This document shows positions 7,621 to 14,966 of a DNA stretch of 64,000 nucleotides, piece by piece; the stretch's first letter is position 1; the number at the start of each line of letters is the position of its first letter. The stretch lies in NCBI GenBank assembly GCA_038245725.1, contig JBBRSD010000010.1, positions 16,429-80,428 on the forward strand. The letters run 5' to 3'. This DNA is from JBBRSD01 sp038245725 (lineage in GTDB: Bacteria > Actinomycetota > Coriobacteriia > Anaerosomatales > JAAXUF01). The position numbers and the translations under genes were made by a program. The notes under the pieces were generated by a model, which was not told where the DNA came from, ran no database searches, and worked only from the letters and a program-made list of their open reading frames with translations.

Positions 7621-8307
7621 CTACCTGGGCCTCGCGGCAGCGGCCGCGTCGAAGAGTCGTTGAGGGATGTGACAGTAGCCGCCCGGGTGCTTGACCAGGT
7701 AGTCCTGGTGGTACTCCTCGGCGGATGTGTAGTTCTTGAGGGGGCCGCTCTCGATGGCGAGGGGCTGGGTGTAGTTCTTCTGGAGCTGCGCGAGCGACTG
7801 CTCGACGATCGGCTTGTCCGCCGGGTCGGTGTAGTAGATGCCGGTGCGGTACTCGGTCCCCACGTCGTTGCCCTGCTTGTTGACGGACGTGGGATCCACG
7901 ACGTCGTAGAACAGGCCGAGCAGGAACGGCAGCGGGGCGACGGACGAGTCGTAGTCGACCTTCACGGCTTCGGCGTAGCCGCTGCCGTCTCCGTAGGTGG
8001 CCGACTTGGAAGCGCCGTTGGCGTATCCGACCTCCGTGCCGACAACGCCGTGCACCTCAGCGATATACTTTTCGACACCCCAGAAGCAACCGCCGGCGAT
8101 ATAGATGGTCTTCATCCCTTTGCCTCCAGCACTCTTCGGCGTGGGGGTCTTCATACCTTTGCCCCCAGCACTCTTCGGCGTGGCGGTCGTTTTGGCGCCC
8201 ACGTACGCAGGAGTGGTTATTCCCCTAGGCGCGCAGGCCGCAAGCGCCGTCGCGAGCAGGACCAGCAAGACGAGTACGCTGGCAATCAGGCAATAACGAC
8301 GAACCAC
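7621..8307 (-). CDS. msrA: peptide methionine sulfoxide reductase A, lipoprotein form
   Basis: A 228-residue protein from GTG 8307 (GAGAGGA 8 bases upstream). The signal peptide ends in a lipobox, LAA-C25, so this form should be membrane-anchored outside the cytoplasm. Residues 43-67 are a tandem duplication of TPKSAGGKGMKTP. The catalytic motif GGCFWG has the nucleophile Cys74. GTEYRTGIYY and a C-terminal GGYCHIPQ, with a possible resolving Cys, follow. It reduces Met-S-sulfoxide. An internal ATG at 8115 (Met65) sits 7 bases after GGAGG and would give a 164-residue cytosolic enzyme. It lies 81 bases downstream of msrB, so likely one operon. Confidence 0.93.
   Translation of the reverse strand: MVRRYCLIASVLVLLVLLATALAACAPRGITTPAYVGAKTTATPKSAGGKGMKTPTPKSAGGKGMKTIYIAGGCFWGVEKYIAEVHGVVGTEVGYANGASKSATYGDGSGYAEAVKVDYDSSVAPLPFLLGLFYDVVDPTSVNKQGNDVGTEYRTGIYYTDPADKPIVEQSLAQLQKNYTQPLAIESGPLKNYTSAEEYHQDYLVKHPGGYCHIPQRLFDAAAAARPR
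8110..8187 (-). repeat. 39-bp tandem duplication in msrA linker
   Basis: Two near-identical 39-bp copies (8110-8148 and 8149-8187) encode TPKSAGGKGMKTP twice. They differ at a few bases. Each copy carries a GGAGG/GGGGG-(C)AAAGG-ATG array, so the repeat also duplicates an internal translation start signal. Confidence 0.85.
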
Positions 8308-8388
8308 GGCACCCGTCCTCTCGTGGGCAGCTTTCTGATGTAAGAGCAAAGCGCGTGCGAAGAGGCGGCACGGGCAGCCAAGAACCGA

Positions 8389-8799
8389 CTACTTCTCGGC
8401 GGATTCCTCGGGGACGAACTTGAGGGACGCCGAGTTCATGCAGTAGCGCAGGCCCGTGGGCGGCGGTCCGTCGTTGAAGACGTGGCCGAGATGCCCGTCG
8501 CATCGCGCACACTTGACCTCGGTGCGCGTCATCATGAAGGTCCGGTCTGTGTGCTCGAGGACGGCGTCCGGCGAGATCGGCTCATTGAAGCTCGGCCAGC
8601 CGGTGCCCGAGTGGAACTTCGCGTCGGAGCTGAAGAGTGGCAGGTCGCAGGCGTAGCAGACGTACGTGCCCTGCTCCCAGAAGTCGTCGTATTCGTTGCG
8701 GAACGGGCCCTCCGTGCCGGCCTCGCGAAGAACGTGGTAATGCTCTGCCGGGAGAATGGCGCGCCACTCCTCGTCAGTGCGGATCAGCTTCTCGATCAT
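8389..8799 (-). CDS. msrB: peptide methionine-R-sulfoxide reductase MsrB
   Basis: A 136-residue cytoplasmic protein, no signal peptide. ATG 8799 follows AGGAGGT. It reduces the R epimer of methionine sulfoxide. Zinc-binding pairs C-Y-A-C and C-A-R-C are present, with SGTGWPSF, GHLGHVFNDGPPPTG and the catalytic Cys in RYCMNSASL (normally RYCINSASL). The length is standard. It is the first gene of a msrB-msrA pair on the minus strand. Confidence 0.95.
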   Translation of the reverse strand: MIEKLIRTDEEWRAILPAEHYHVLREAGTEGPFRNEYDDFWEQGTYVCYACDLPLFSSDAKFHSGTGWPSFNEPISPDAVLEHTDRTFMMTRTEVKCARCDGHLGHVFNDGPPPTGLRYCMNSASLKFVPEESAEK

Positions 8800-8919
8800 G
8801 TATACCTCCTGGAGTCGCGGTCGCCCTGAAAGGACGCTCAGCGGTATGTACCGCGATTGGGCGCCGGCCGAACCGCGGCAGGCTACTCAGGGCAACAGGA
8901 CCCATCGGCTTGACCACAC

Positions 8920-9150
8920 TCAGTCCCTCGTCCAGAACTTCGAGTTCCGGTACAGCTCCTCGACTTTGGCGCGAGCCCACGGGGTCTTGCGAAGGAAGTT
9001 GAGAACGGACGGGATGGTTGGATCGCTCTTCAGGCAGTTGACCCGGATCCGCTTCGCCAACCCGTCCCAGCCGTACTTGTTGACGAGCTTGTTCAGCATC
9101 ATCTCAAGGGTGACTCCGTGCAGTGGGTCGTTTGCATGAGCGTCGGGCAC
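8920..9150 (-). CDS. VF530-family (DUF2132) protein
   Basis: A 76-residue protein. GTG 9150 is chosen because GAGGTGG lies 6 bases upstream. The whole length matches the small VF530 family: DPLHGVTLEMMLNKLV, YGWDGLAKRI-V-CL-DP, PS--FLRKTPWAR-KVE-LY. Members are small helical proteins with a proposed DNA-binding role from structural genomics; the true function is unknown. It follows tRNA-Ser on the same strand after a terminator hairpin. Confidence 0.85.
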   Translation of the reverse strand: MPDAHANDPLHGVTLEMMLNKLVNKYGWDGLAKRIRVNCLKSDPTIPSVLNFLRKTPWARAKVEELYRNSKFWTRD

Positions 9151-9190
9151 CTGAGTCCACCTCATTCTGCGCGAGAGAGCCTGAAAGGAG

Positions 9191-9219
9191 AGGCCCGCCC
9201 CCATTCGGGAAGCGGGCCT
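9191..9219 (-). terminator. terminator after tRNA-Ser(CGA)
   Basis: AGGCCCGC pairs with GCGGGCCT about 15 bases beyond the tRNA 3' end, followed on the minus strand by CTCCTTTC. Confidence 0.6.
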
Positions 9220-9231
9220 CCGTAAGATCCA

Positions 9232-9326
<95 letters not shown>

Positions 9327-9463
9327 GCGAGGCGTGCAGCGCCCCCTCAAGCGAGGGAGCGGCAGTAACGGAGTATAGCGGCGAGCAGCACCCTCGGCAA
9401 CGCGGCCGCGCGCGGGCGCGTCGTGCGCCGAGGTGCGCGGACCCGGTGCCATCCGCGCCGCCC

Positions 9464-10276
9464 TCACTTCAGCACCAGGAAGTGCGCATCCTCCGCGGCG
9501 TGAACCATGCAGCGGATGTCGTCGTAGGTCGCATCGCCGGCGGCCACGAAGCGGGCAATCAGGCCGCGGTCGAGGAACGTGCGTGCCGACGGGTCGTCGC
9601 CCATGCGCACGAAGGCGTCGCGCACCTGATCGCGAACCGCCGCGGACACGTGCCGAGCGGCGACCACCGGCTGGATCGTCGACGGCCCCAGCGCGTCGAT
9701 CACGCGCAGCTGACCGGCGAGCTCCGGATGCTCGCGAAGCTCCAGCGCCAACACCTGCGAGTCGATCGCCGCAGCGTCGACCGCGCCGGACGCCACCATC
9801 GCAATCGACCGGAAATGCGCGCCCGACTCGACGACCCGGCCGAAGAACCCGCCGGTCTCCCCCATCGTCACGAGCCGGTAGCGAACGACGCCGTAGCCCG
9901 AGTGCGACGACGGCTCGTTGATCGCGAACAAGCTGCCTCGCAGGTCCGCAAATGAGCGTGCGTCGTTATCGGCACGCACGATCACGTCCGAGAAGTACAC
10001 CGGGCGGCCGGCATACCGGTCGCCTTGCAACACGGGAGCTGCGATGGGTTCGTAGGCGGCCGACCGCCGCCTTGACGCGAGCACGTATGGCAGGCTTCAA
10101 AGGAAGCCGAAGTCGCCGTCGCCTCGAGCGAAGACGTCGTACTCGTGTGCGCCTATAGCCAGAGTTGTCGGCACGTCGAGCGCGCGGCCGACGTACGCCA
10201 CGATTTCCTCGTAGACCGAAAACATCTCGGGTGCGAGGAACGTCATGAATCGCAGTGGCTGAGTCGTTATCGGCAT
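9464..10276 (-). CDS. PhnD/SsuA/transferrin-type substrate-binding protein with in-frame TGA (possible selenocysteine)
   Basis: A 270-codon gene from ATG 10276 to 9464, interrupted by a single in-frame TGA at 10099-10097 (codon 60). Both halves belong to one PhnD-type periplasmic-binding fold: before it LRFMTFLAPEMF and DVFARGDGDFGFL, after it SLPYVLASRR, RPVYFSDVIVR, INEPSSHSGYGVVRY and VDAAAIDSQVL. No frame change is needed. From memory, relatives have Cys at the TGA position (F-C-x-x-PY). A 7-bp hairpin with loop GGUCG starts 24 bases after the TGA and resembles a bacterial SECIS. The reading is selenocysteine or a nonsense mutation. No signal peptide, so a soluble or sensor role is likely. 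Confidence 0.75.
10054..10072 (-). promoter_or_regulatory. SECIS-like hairpin downstream of the in-frame TGA
   Basis: On the mRNA strand AGGCGGC-GGUCG-GCCGCCU forms a perfect 7-bp stem with a 5-base loop. The first loop G is 32 bases after the UGA, within the distance range used in bacterial SECIS models. The loop GGUC also occurs in the E. coli fdhF element. In GC-rich DNA such hairpins can arise by chance. Confidence 0.5.
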
Positions 10277-10341
10277 AGGTGGATGGTTCCCCAAAGTGCG
10301 GCGTGGCGGAGCCGTCGCCGCACCCATCTGCGGCTCACCGA

Positions 10342-11562
10342 TCACAGGCCGAAGGTCGACGCTCCGGACTTGAACGCCTTGAGGGTCGCGGCGCTGCTCT
10401 CGATGCGCCAGTCCTTCTCCTTGTTCGTGTTGAACCACACGAGTCCGGACACCCGCGGGAAGGCCTTGGGGAGCACGTCGAACATATCTGCGATCCACGC
10501 CGCCTTGTCGCCGCCAACCGGCGAACACGCCGTCTCGGGGATGATGATGGGCTTGGAGGAGAGCTTCGCGATGGTGGAGTAGGCGGAGCCGAAGACGCCA
10601 CTGAACGAGTGCCAGTCGCTCCCGCCGAAGTTGTAGCCGTCGATGCCCATGAAGTCGACATAGGAGCTGCCCGGCCAGTACGAAGGAATCGAGTTCGCCG
10701 AGGTGTTGGGTACGCTGGTGGCGTTGGGGCACCAAACGAACTTGACGTTGCCCGCGCCTTCTTCGGCGAAGATGTCGTGAATGTGGCGCCAGGCGCCCAC
10801 GAAGTCGGCGGGCTTGTTGCCGTTGACCGTGCCCGCCCACGGATACCAGCTGCCGTTCATCTCGTGCAGCGGGCGCAACCAGACGGTCTTGCCGTAGGCC
10901 TTGGCGTCACGTGCGTATCGGCGCAGGTACGCATCGAACGAGCCCCCGGAGATCGCGTTGAGTCGGAATCGGGGCTGGGACACGCCCTTGGTGTAATCCC
11001 AGAACTCGAGCGTGATGAGGGGAGTCGAACCGTTCTTTGCGGCGTTGGTCGCTTGGCCGCGCGTGAATCCCTCATCTGCGCCTTGGAAGTAGTTGACGAC
11101 CGCGAGCTTCGTGCCGAGCTTCGACTCGAGACCGTTCAGCGGCTGGATGCTGTCGGGAACGCCGGGTACATAGGCGCCGATGAAGAAGTCAGCCCGTGGC
11201 GCGGGGCTGGGGGCGGGTGCCGGCGCCCGCCAGATGGCCGGCTGCGGCGCCGAAGCGGGTGCCGGTGTCGGAGCGACGGCTGGCGAGGCTGCCGGAGCGA
11301 GCACTGGCGTGACCGCGGGCGCAGAACCGGGAGTCGCGGTTGACGTCGGAGGTGCGGCCGGACCCACCGCAGGCGCCGCCCCGAGAGCGGTCACTGGGGG
11401 CGCGGCGGCCGCAGTCCGGTGGTGGCCGCGCGAACCCCGGTTGCGCTCTCTTGCATGAGCGGCCATGGTCGAGCCCGTCAACGACACTGCGAAGCTCGCG
11501 GCGAGCGCGAGCAGGAGCACGAGGGAACTGCGCGAAAGGACGCGCGCTCGTAGATCGTGCAT
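10342..11562 (-). CDS. secreted glycoside hydrolase family 26 (beta-mannanase-like)
   Basis: A 406-residue protein; ATG 11562 has GGAGGT 6 bases upstream. It has a signal peptide with hydrophobic core at about 11-30, then a long Ala/Pro/Thr linker to about residue 125, then a GH26 TIM barrel. In this clan the acid/base is Glu in RPLHEMNGSWYPW and the nucleophile is Glu in IIIPETAC; both are present. Other barrel landmarks are FIGAYVPG, VDFMGIDGYN and VWFNTNKEKDW. It probably acts on an extracellular polysaccharide, the organism's own matrix or plant mannan. A structured leader (about 11587-11644) precedes it. The PhnD-like gene follows after 65 bases. Confidence 0.88.
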   Translation of the reverse strand: MHDLRARVLSRSSLVLLLALAASFAVSLTGSTMAAHARERNRGSRGHHRTAAAAPPVTALGAAPAVGPAAPPTSTATPGSAPAVTPVLAPAASPAVAPTPAPASAPQPAIWRAPAPAPSPAPRADFFIGAYVPGVPDSIQPLNGLESKLGTKLAVVNYFQGADEGFTRGQATNAAKNGSTPLITLEFWDYTKGVSQPRFRLNAISGGSFDAYLRRYARDAKAYGKTVWLRPLHEMNGSWYPWAGTVNGNKPADFVGAWRHIHDIFAEEGAGNVKFVWCPNATSVPNTSANSIPSYWPGSSYVDFMGIDGYNFGGSDWHSFSGVFGSAYSTIAKLSSKPIIIPETACSPVGGDKAAWIADMFDVLPKAFPRVSGLVWFNTNKEKDWRIESSAATLKAFKSGASTFGL

Positions 11563-11586
11563 CAAAGTACCTCCGGTGCGAATAAC

Positions 11587-11644
11587 AAACAGCCGTTCGT
11601 GGTGCGGAAGCATCGGGCTCCGGCCACGGACGACAGACGGTTTC
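11587..11644 (-). promoter_or_regulatory. structured 5' leader of GH26 gene (unclassified)
   Basis: The leader can fold into CGUGG/CCACG enclosing CGGAG/CUUCCG (11598-11628), with an outer CCGU/ACGG plus AAAC/GUUU extension, ending a few bases before the Shine-Dalgarno. I do not recognise it as a known riboswitch class. Confidence 0.3.
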
Positions 11645-11720
11645 CTGAACATAATGAATAGCAAGGCGCTGGCCACCTCGAGCTTCGACCAGCTCACAGT
11701 GGGCGCAGCGACCGCGCCGC

Positions 11721-11870
11721 TCAGTGGATCCAGAACCACCACACGGCGACTGTCAGAAGCAAGAAGGCAGCGAAGATCACGACGCAACCGATGCCGAACA
11801 GCTTCGCACCCTCGGCATCGGGGCTGATCTGCTTCTCGGGCTTTCCGGGTTCCCGGCGCGCGCTCGGCAT
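11721..11870 (-). CDS. 49-residue membrane peptide
   Basis: A short protein starting MPSARREPGKPEKQ, with one C-terminal helix (LFGIGCVVIFAAFLLLTVAV) ending WWFWIH. ATG 11870 lies 4 bases after the HD-GYP stop, so translation is probably coupled to that gene. There is no separate strong ribosome binding site. No family recognised. Confidence 0.5.
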   Translation of the reverse strand: MPSARREPGKPEKQISPDAEGAKLFGIGCVVIFAAFLLLTVAVWWFWIH

Positions 11871-11874
11871 CTTG

Positions 11875-13488
11875 CTAGTCGAGCTCGCCGAATGAGAACC
11901 CTGCCTCGAACAGCCCGACGCAGCATCGGACGACATCCGCGTCGTACAGCGTGCCGCAGTTGCTCTTGATCTCGCCCATGGCAGCCGCGATGCCCTTGGA
12001 CGCGCGGTAGGGGCGGTGCGAGGCCATCGCCTCCACGACGTCGGCGACTGCGATGATCCGCGCGCCGAGAAGGATGTCGTCTCCGCGCAGTCCCTTCGGA
12101 TAGCCCGAGCCGTCGATGCGCTCGTGGTGCTGGCGGACGACGTCTGCGATCAGGCCGCCGAGGTTCGCGGTCTCGAGGATCTGAAATGCGGTCTCGGGGT
12201 GCTCCTGCACGAGCATGTACTCGGTCTTGGTCAGGTTCGCAGGCTTCGAGAGGATGTCTGACGGGATCGAGACCTTGCCGATATCGTGCAGCTGCGCGGC
12301 GATCGACACGTCAGCCACGTCCCCGTCACACATCCCCATGTGCATACACATCTCGCGGACCAACTCCGCGACGCGGCGCTGGTGTCCGGCGGTGTAGGGA
12401 TCGCGCGCCTCGACCAGGCGGATCGCGATCGCCGTGACGGCATCTCGCTCGGCACTTGCCCTCACCAGCTCGCGCGTCCGCTCCTCGACCATCCGCTCGA
12501 GTTCGGCTCGGTACTGGGCGAGCTGCTCCTCCTGCTGACGCCTGGCAGTGGCGTTCTCGAACATGACCGCGACCGTGTTCGGCTCCGCGCGGAACGCGTG
12601 AATCTCGAAGTAGCCGGACACGTCGCCGTCCTGGTAGGCGAATTGATCCGCCTCCCACTTGACGCCGGTCTCGGCAACCTCGCGCAAGCGGTCTGGGAGT
12701 TCGGTGCCCACGACTGCGGGAAACGCCTCTTCGATCGTGAGTCCGATTCGAGGCCCGTGGTCGATTCCGAGGAGCTTGTCGGCTGCGGCGTTGACCGCCT
12801 CGAGCACGAGTCTTCCGTCGTTGTGAAGGCGGTAGAGCCGCATTCCCAAGGGCGTGCAGTCGAAGATGGCGCGGAATCGTGTCTCGTACCGGGCGATCTC
12901 TGCCATGGAATCGCGGATCTGCGTCACGTCCACAACGAACATGAACACTCGCGCGAAGTCTTGTTCGTGGCCGGCCGCGACCCTCCAGCGCATGAGCAGA
13001 TTCATCGCTTGGCCGTCGAGCTTGCGGCCCCGAATCTCGAATGTCGCCTCAGATTTCCCTTCGGCGATCGCCGAGATGCTCAGCCTTGCCGACTCAACAG
13101 CCTCTTCACTCGGTTGCTGCGATTGCGGATTGAGCAGCTCTTCGACGGTGGAAGCTCCGTACAGCTCCAGAGCGGCGGGATTGACGTCGACCGCCCGCAT
13201 ATTGTGGAGGCAGTTCAGCATCTCTTCCGGGTGCGAGTCGCAGTAGCTCTTCATGTCGACGACGCCGCGTACTCGCAGCTCATCGACGTGCTTCTTGACC
13301 GCCGAGAAGTCGTAGACCCAGATTCCGATGGGCGCGTGCCCGAACAGATCGCGGTAATGGCGCTCCGACTCGCGAAGAAGATCCTCGGTGTCAGTGGTGC
13401 TCAGATTGTCCAACTCGGCCTGGGTTCGGGCGAGCGGACTCTCGGTGGGAACGGTCCCGGCAGGGTCACGCAGTGACTTCTCGTTCAC
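11875..13488 (-). CDS. PAS-PAS-HD-GYP c-di-GMP phosphodiesterase
   Basis: A 537-residue cytosolic protein. GTG 13488 has GGAAGGA 7 bases upstream. Two PAS-like sensor domains (about 40-190 and 195-320) are joined by a coiled segment (RRQQEEQLAQYRAELERMVE) to a C-terminal HD-GYP domain. Metal-binding HD is in LHDIGKVSIPSDIL (near 400) and the GYP signature in HHERIDGSGYPKGLRGDDI (near 460). The HD-GYP family hydrolyses c-di-GMP, so this opposes the GGDEF proteins of the window. No membrane segments; the input signal is unknown. The tiny membrane peptide is probably co-transcribed downstream. Confidence 0.92.
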   Translation of the reverse strand: MNEKSLRDPAGTVPTESPLARTQAELDNLSTTDTEDLLRESERHYRDLFGHAPIGIWVYDFSAVKKHVDELRVRGVVDMKSYCDSHPEEMLNCLHNMRAVDVNPAALELYGASTVEELLNPQSQQPSEEAVESARLSISAIAEGKSEATFEIRGRKLDGQAMNLLMRWRVAAGHEQDFARVFMFVVDVTQIRDSMAEIARYETRFRAIFDCTPLGMRLYRLHNDGRLVLEAVNAAADKLLGIDHGPRIGLTIEEAFPAVVGTELPDRLREVAETGVKWEADQFAYQDGDVSGYFEIHAFRAEPNTVAVMFENATARRQQEEQLAQYRAELERMVEERTRELVRASAERDAVTAIAIRLVEARDPYTAGHQRRVAELVREMCMHMGMCDGDVADVSIAAQLHDIGKVSIPSDILSKPANLTKTEYMLVQEHPETAFQILETANLGGLIADVVRQHHERIDGSGYPKGLRGDDILLGARIIAVADVVEAMASHRPYRASKGIAAAMGEIKSNCGTLYDADVVRCCVGLFEAGFSFGELD

Positions 13489-13601
13489 GAGCCGGTCCTT
13501 CCCGCGCGGGGCGAACACCCGTACTTCCGCGCATCAACGTGTACCAACGCGAACAACACGCCTGCTTGTCGACGTCTCCGAAGATGTATCGGCAGTCGCG
13601 G

Positions 13602-14174
13602 TCACGGCCTCAAGTCCGGCGACCAAAGCCCGCGCCCCGCATCGCGCGCCTCGGCCACGTAGCGCCGGAAATAGTCGGCGTACTTCACGTCCGGCGGAAT
13701 CGTCATCTGCTGCGCATAGCCGTCGATCGCCAGCTTCGCGTTGAGCATCTTGTCGCGGATCTCGGCGTCGCTGATCTCAGTGGGCGCCGCCAGCCACACG
13801 TACTCGAGGAGTCGGCCGTAGCGATCGCGCCCTTGCACGTCGGGCTCGAGCAGCACGCCTCGGCCGGGCGGCAGCAGGCGCCTCGTGTACGCGGTCGCCT
13901 GCGGACCGTAGGGTTCGTGCTTGGTGGTGTCCTCCGGGGTGTTGACGCCGATGAACCGCACGCGCTCGCGGGCGCCGCTCGCGAGCCGGAAGATCGCCGT
14001 GTCGCCATCGACGACTCGCTCGACGGTCGCTGCCGAGAAGCCCGCGGCCACGTCCCCGGGCGCCGCCCTCGGCGCACGCGGGAGCAGGCGGCCGGCGGCG
14101 AACAGGAGCGCGAAGATGACCAGCAGCACGGCGGCGCCGCGCGAGAGCTGCTTGCGTGCGTGTCTGCGAGCCAC
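13602..14174 (-). CDS. thermonuclease-like (SNase) protein, membrane-anchored or secreted
   Basis: A 190-residue protein from GTG 14174, preceded by a G-run. Residues 10-32 form a signal or anchor helix (GAAVLLVIFALLFAAG). The nuclease-fold domain contains VVDGDTAIFRL, RVRFIGVNTPED, DRYGRLLEYVW and a final LWSPD. These are the Ca-binding Asp and catalytic Arg/Glu positions of staphylococcal nuclease-type enzymes, which cleave DNA and RNA. Its length is normal for an extracellular nuclease. It stands alone between the HD-GYP gene and the divergent gtrA-like gene. Confidence 0.88.
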   Translation of the reverse strand: MARRHARKQLSRGAAVLLVIFALLFAAGRLLPRAPRAAPGDVAAGFSAATVERVVDGDTAIFRLASGARERVRFIGVNTPEDTTKHEPYGPQATAYTRRLLPPGRGVLLEPDVQGRDRYGRLLEYVWLAAPTEISDAEIRDKMLNAKLAIDGYAQQMTIPPDVKYADYFRRYVAEARDAGRGLWSPDLRP

Positions 14175-14306
14175 CGTGCCCCCCCCCGTCGCTGCCGGTC
14201 GAATCAGACGCTTGTAGCACCGCTCGCCGCGAGTGTAGCAGCCACGCGTTCGCGCCGATGCATGCTACCGTGTGACCCGACCAGACGCCTCACGCGAAGG
14301 AAGTCC

Positions 14307-14720
14307 GTGACCGACGAACTCGACACAACCGCCACCCCGTCTGAGGATGCGAGCGTCTTCGCGCATGGCGTGCGCTACGTCCTCGTCGGCGGAGCGAGCG
14401 CGGCGCTGGAGCTCGGTATCTTCTGGGTGCTTTCGAACCCGGTCCACCTTGGCGTCGTGATCTCGAACATCGTCGCAGTGTTCATCGCCACGCTCTCCAA
14501 CTTCGCGGCGAACCGCGCGTGGACGTTCAAGTCGACCACGCACGTGACGCGAAGCGCTTTGCTCTACGTCACCCTCTGGGCGCTCAATCTGACCTTCACG
14601 ACGGTCACGATCAAGATCGCTGCGGCTCAGGGCATCTACCCCACCTTCGCGAAGATCGGAACGATGGCGCTCGTGACGCTGTGGAACTTCCAGCTGTTCC
14701 GCAAGGTCATATTCGCCTGA
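14307..14720 (+). CDS. GtrA-family membrane protein
   Basis: A 137-residue protein; GTG 14307 follows AAGGAAG. It has four predicted transmembrane helices with the GtrA signature: YVLVGGASAALELGIFWVL, NIVAVFIATLSNFAANRAWTF and a C-terminal LVTLWNFQLFRKVIF. The family is linked to flipping of polyprenyl-phosphate sugars or to cell-surface polysaccharide assembly. No glycosyltransferase gene is adjacent, so the substrate is unknown. Confidence 0.88.
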   Translation: MTDELDTTATPSEDASVFAHGVRYVLVGGASAALELGIFWVLSNPVHLGVVISNIVAVFIATLSNFAANRAWTFKSTTHVTRSALLYVTLWALNLTFTTVTIKIAAAQGIYPTFAKIGTMALVTLWNFQLFRKVIFA

Positions 14721-14728
14721 CGCAGAAA

Positions 14729-14755
14729 GCGGCCCCGGCCTGTTCGGCGGGACCG
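14729..14755. terminator. bidirectional terminator between gtrA-like gene and tRNA-Ser(GGA)
   Basis: GCGGYCCCGGCC pairs with GGCGGGACCGC between convergent genes. It is flanked by AAA on the left, so TTTCTGC follows on the minus strand. Confidence 0.65.
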
Positions 14756-14771
14756 CTCTCGAAAGATCATC

Positions 14772-14864
14772 TGGCGGAGAGTCAGGGATTCGAACCCTGG
14801 ATACGGTTTAAAGCCGCATACACGATTTCCAGTCGTGCTCCTTAAGCCTCTCGGACAACTCTCC
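14772..14864 (-). tRNA. tRNA-Ser(GGA)
   Basis: A class II tRNA, 93 bases including CCA. Acceptor GGAGAGT/ACTCTCC, discriminator G. The anticodon stem CACGA/TCGTG encloses CTGGAAA, giving anticodon GGA. It has a long variable arm and a GGTTCGAATCC T-arm. Confidence 0.95.
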
Positions 14865-14966
14865 GCATGCTTCCCAGCGCAGCGACTGCGCCCCGCCGAG
14901 AAGTGCAACCGCGAGTATAGCGACCTGCGCGTTGAGCGGCAACGAACGAGCTGTCACGAGCTGGCG

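Noticed and set aside
9464..10276. Frameshift rather than in-frame stop in the PhnD-like gene
   Set aside because: Codon-by-codon reading across 10105-10080 keeps the same frame on both sides of the TGA, so an indel is not needed.
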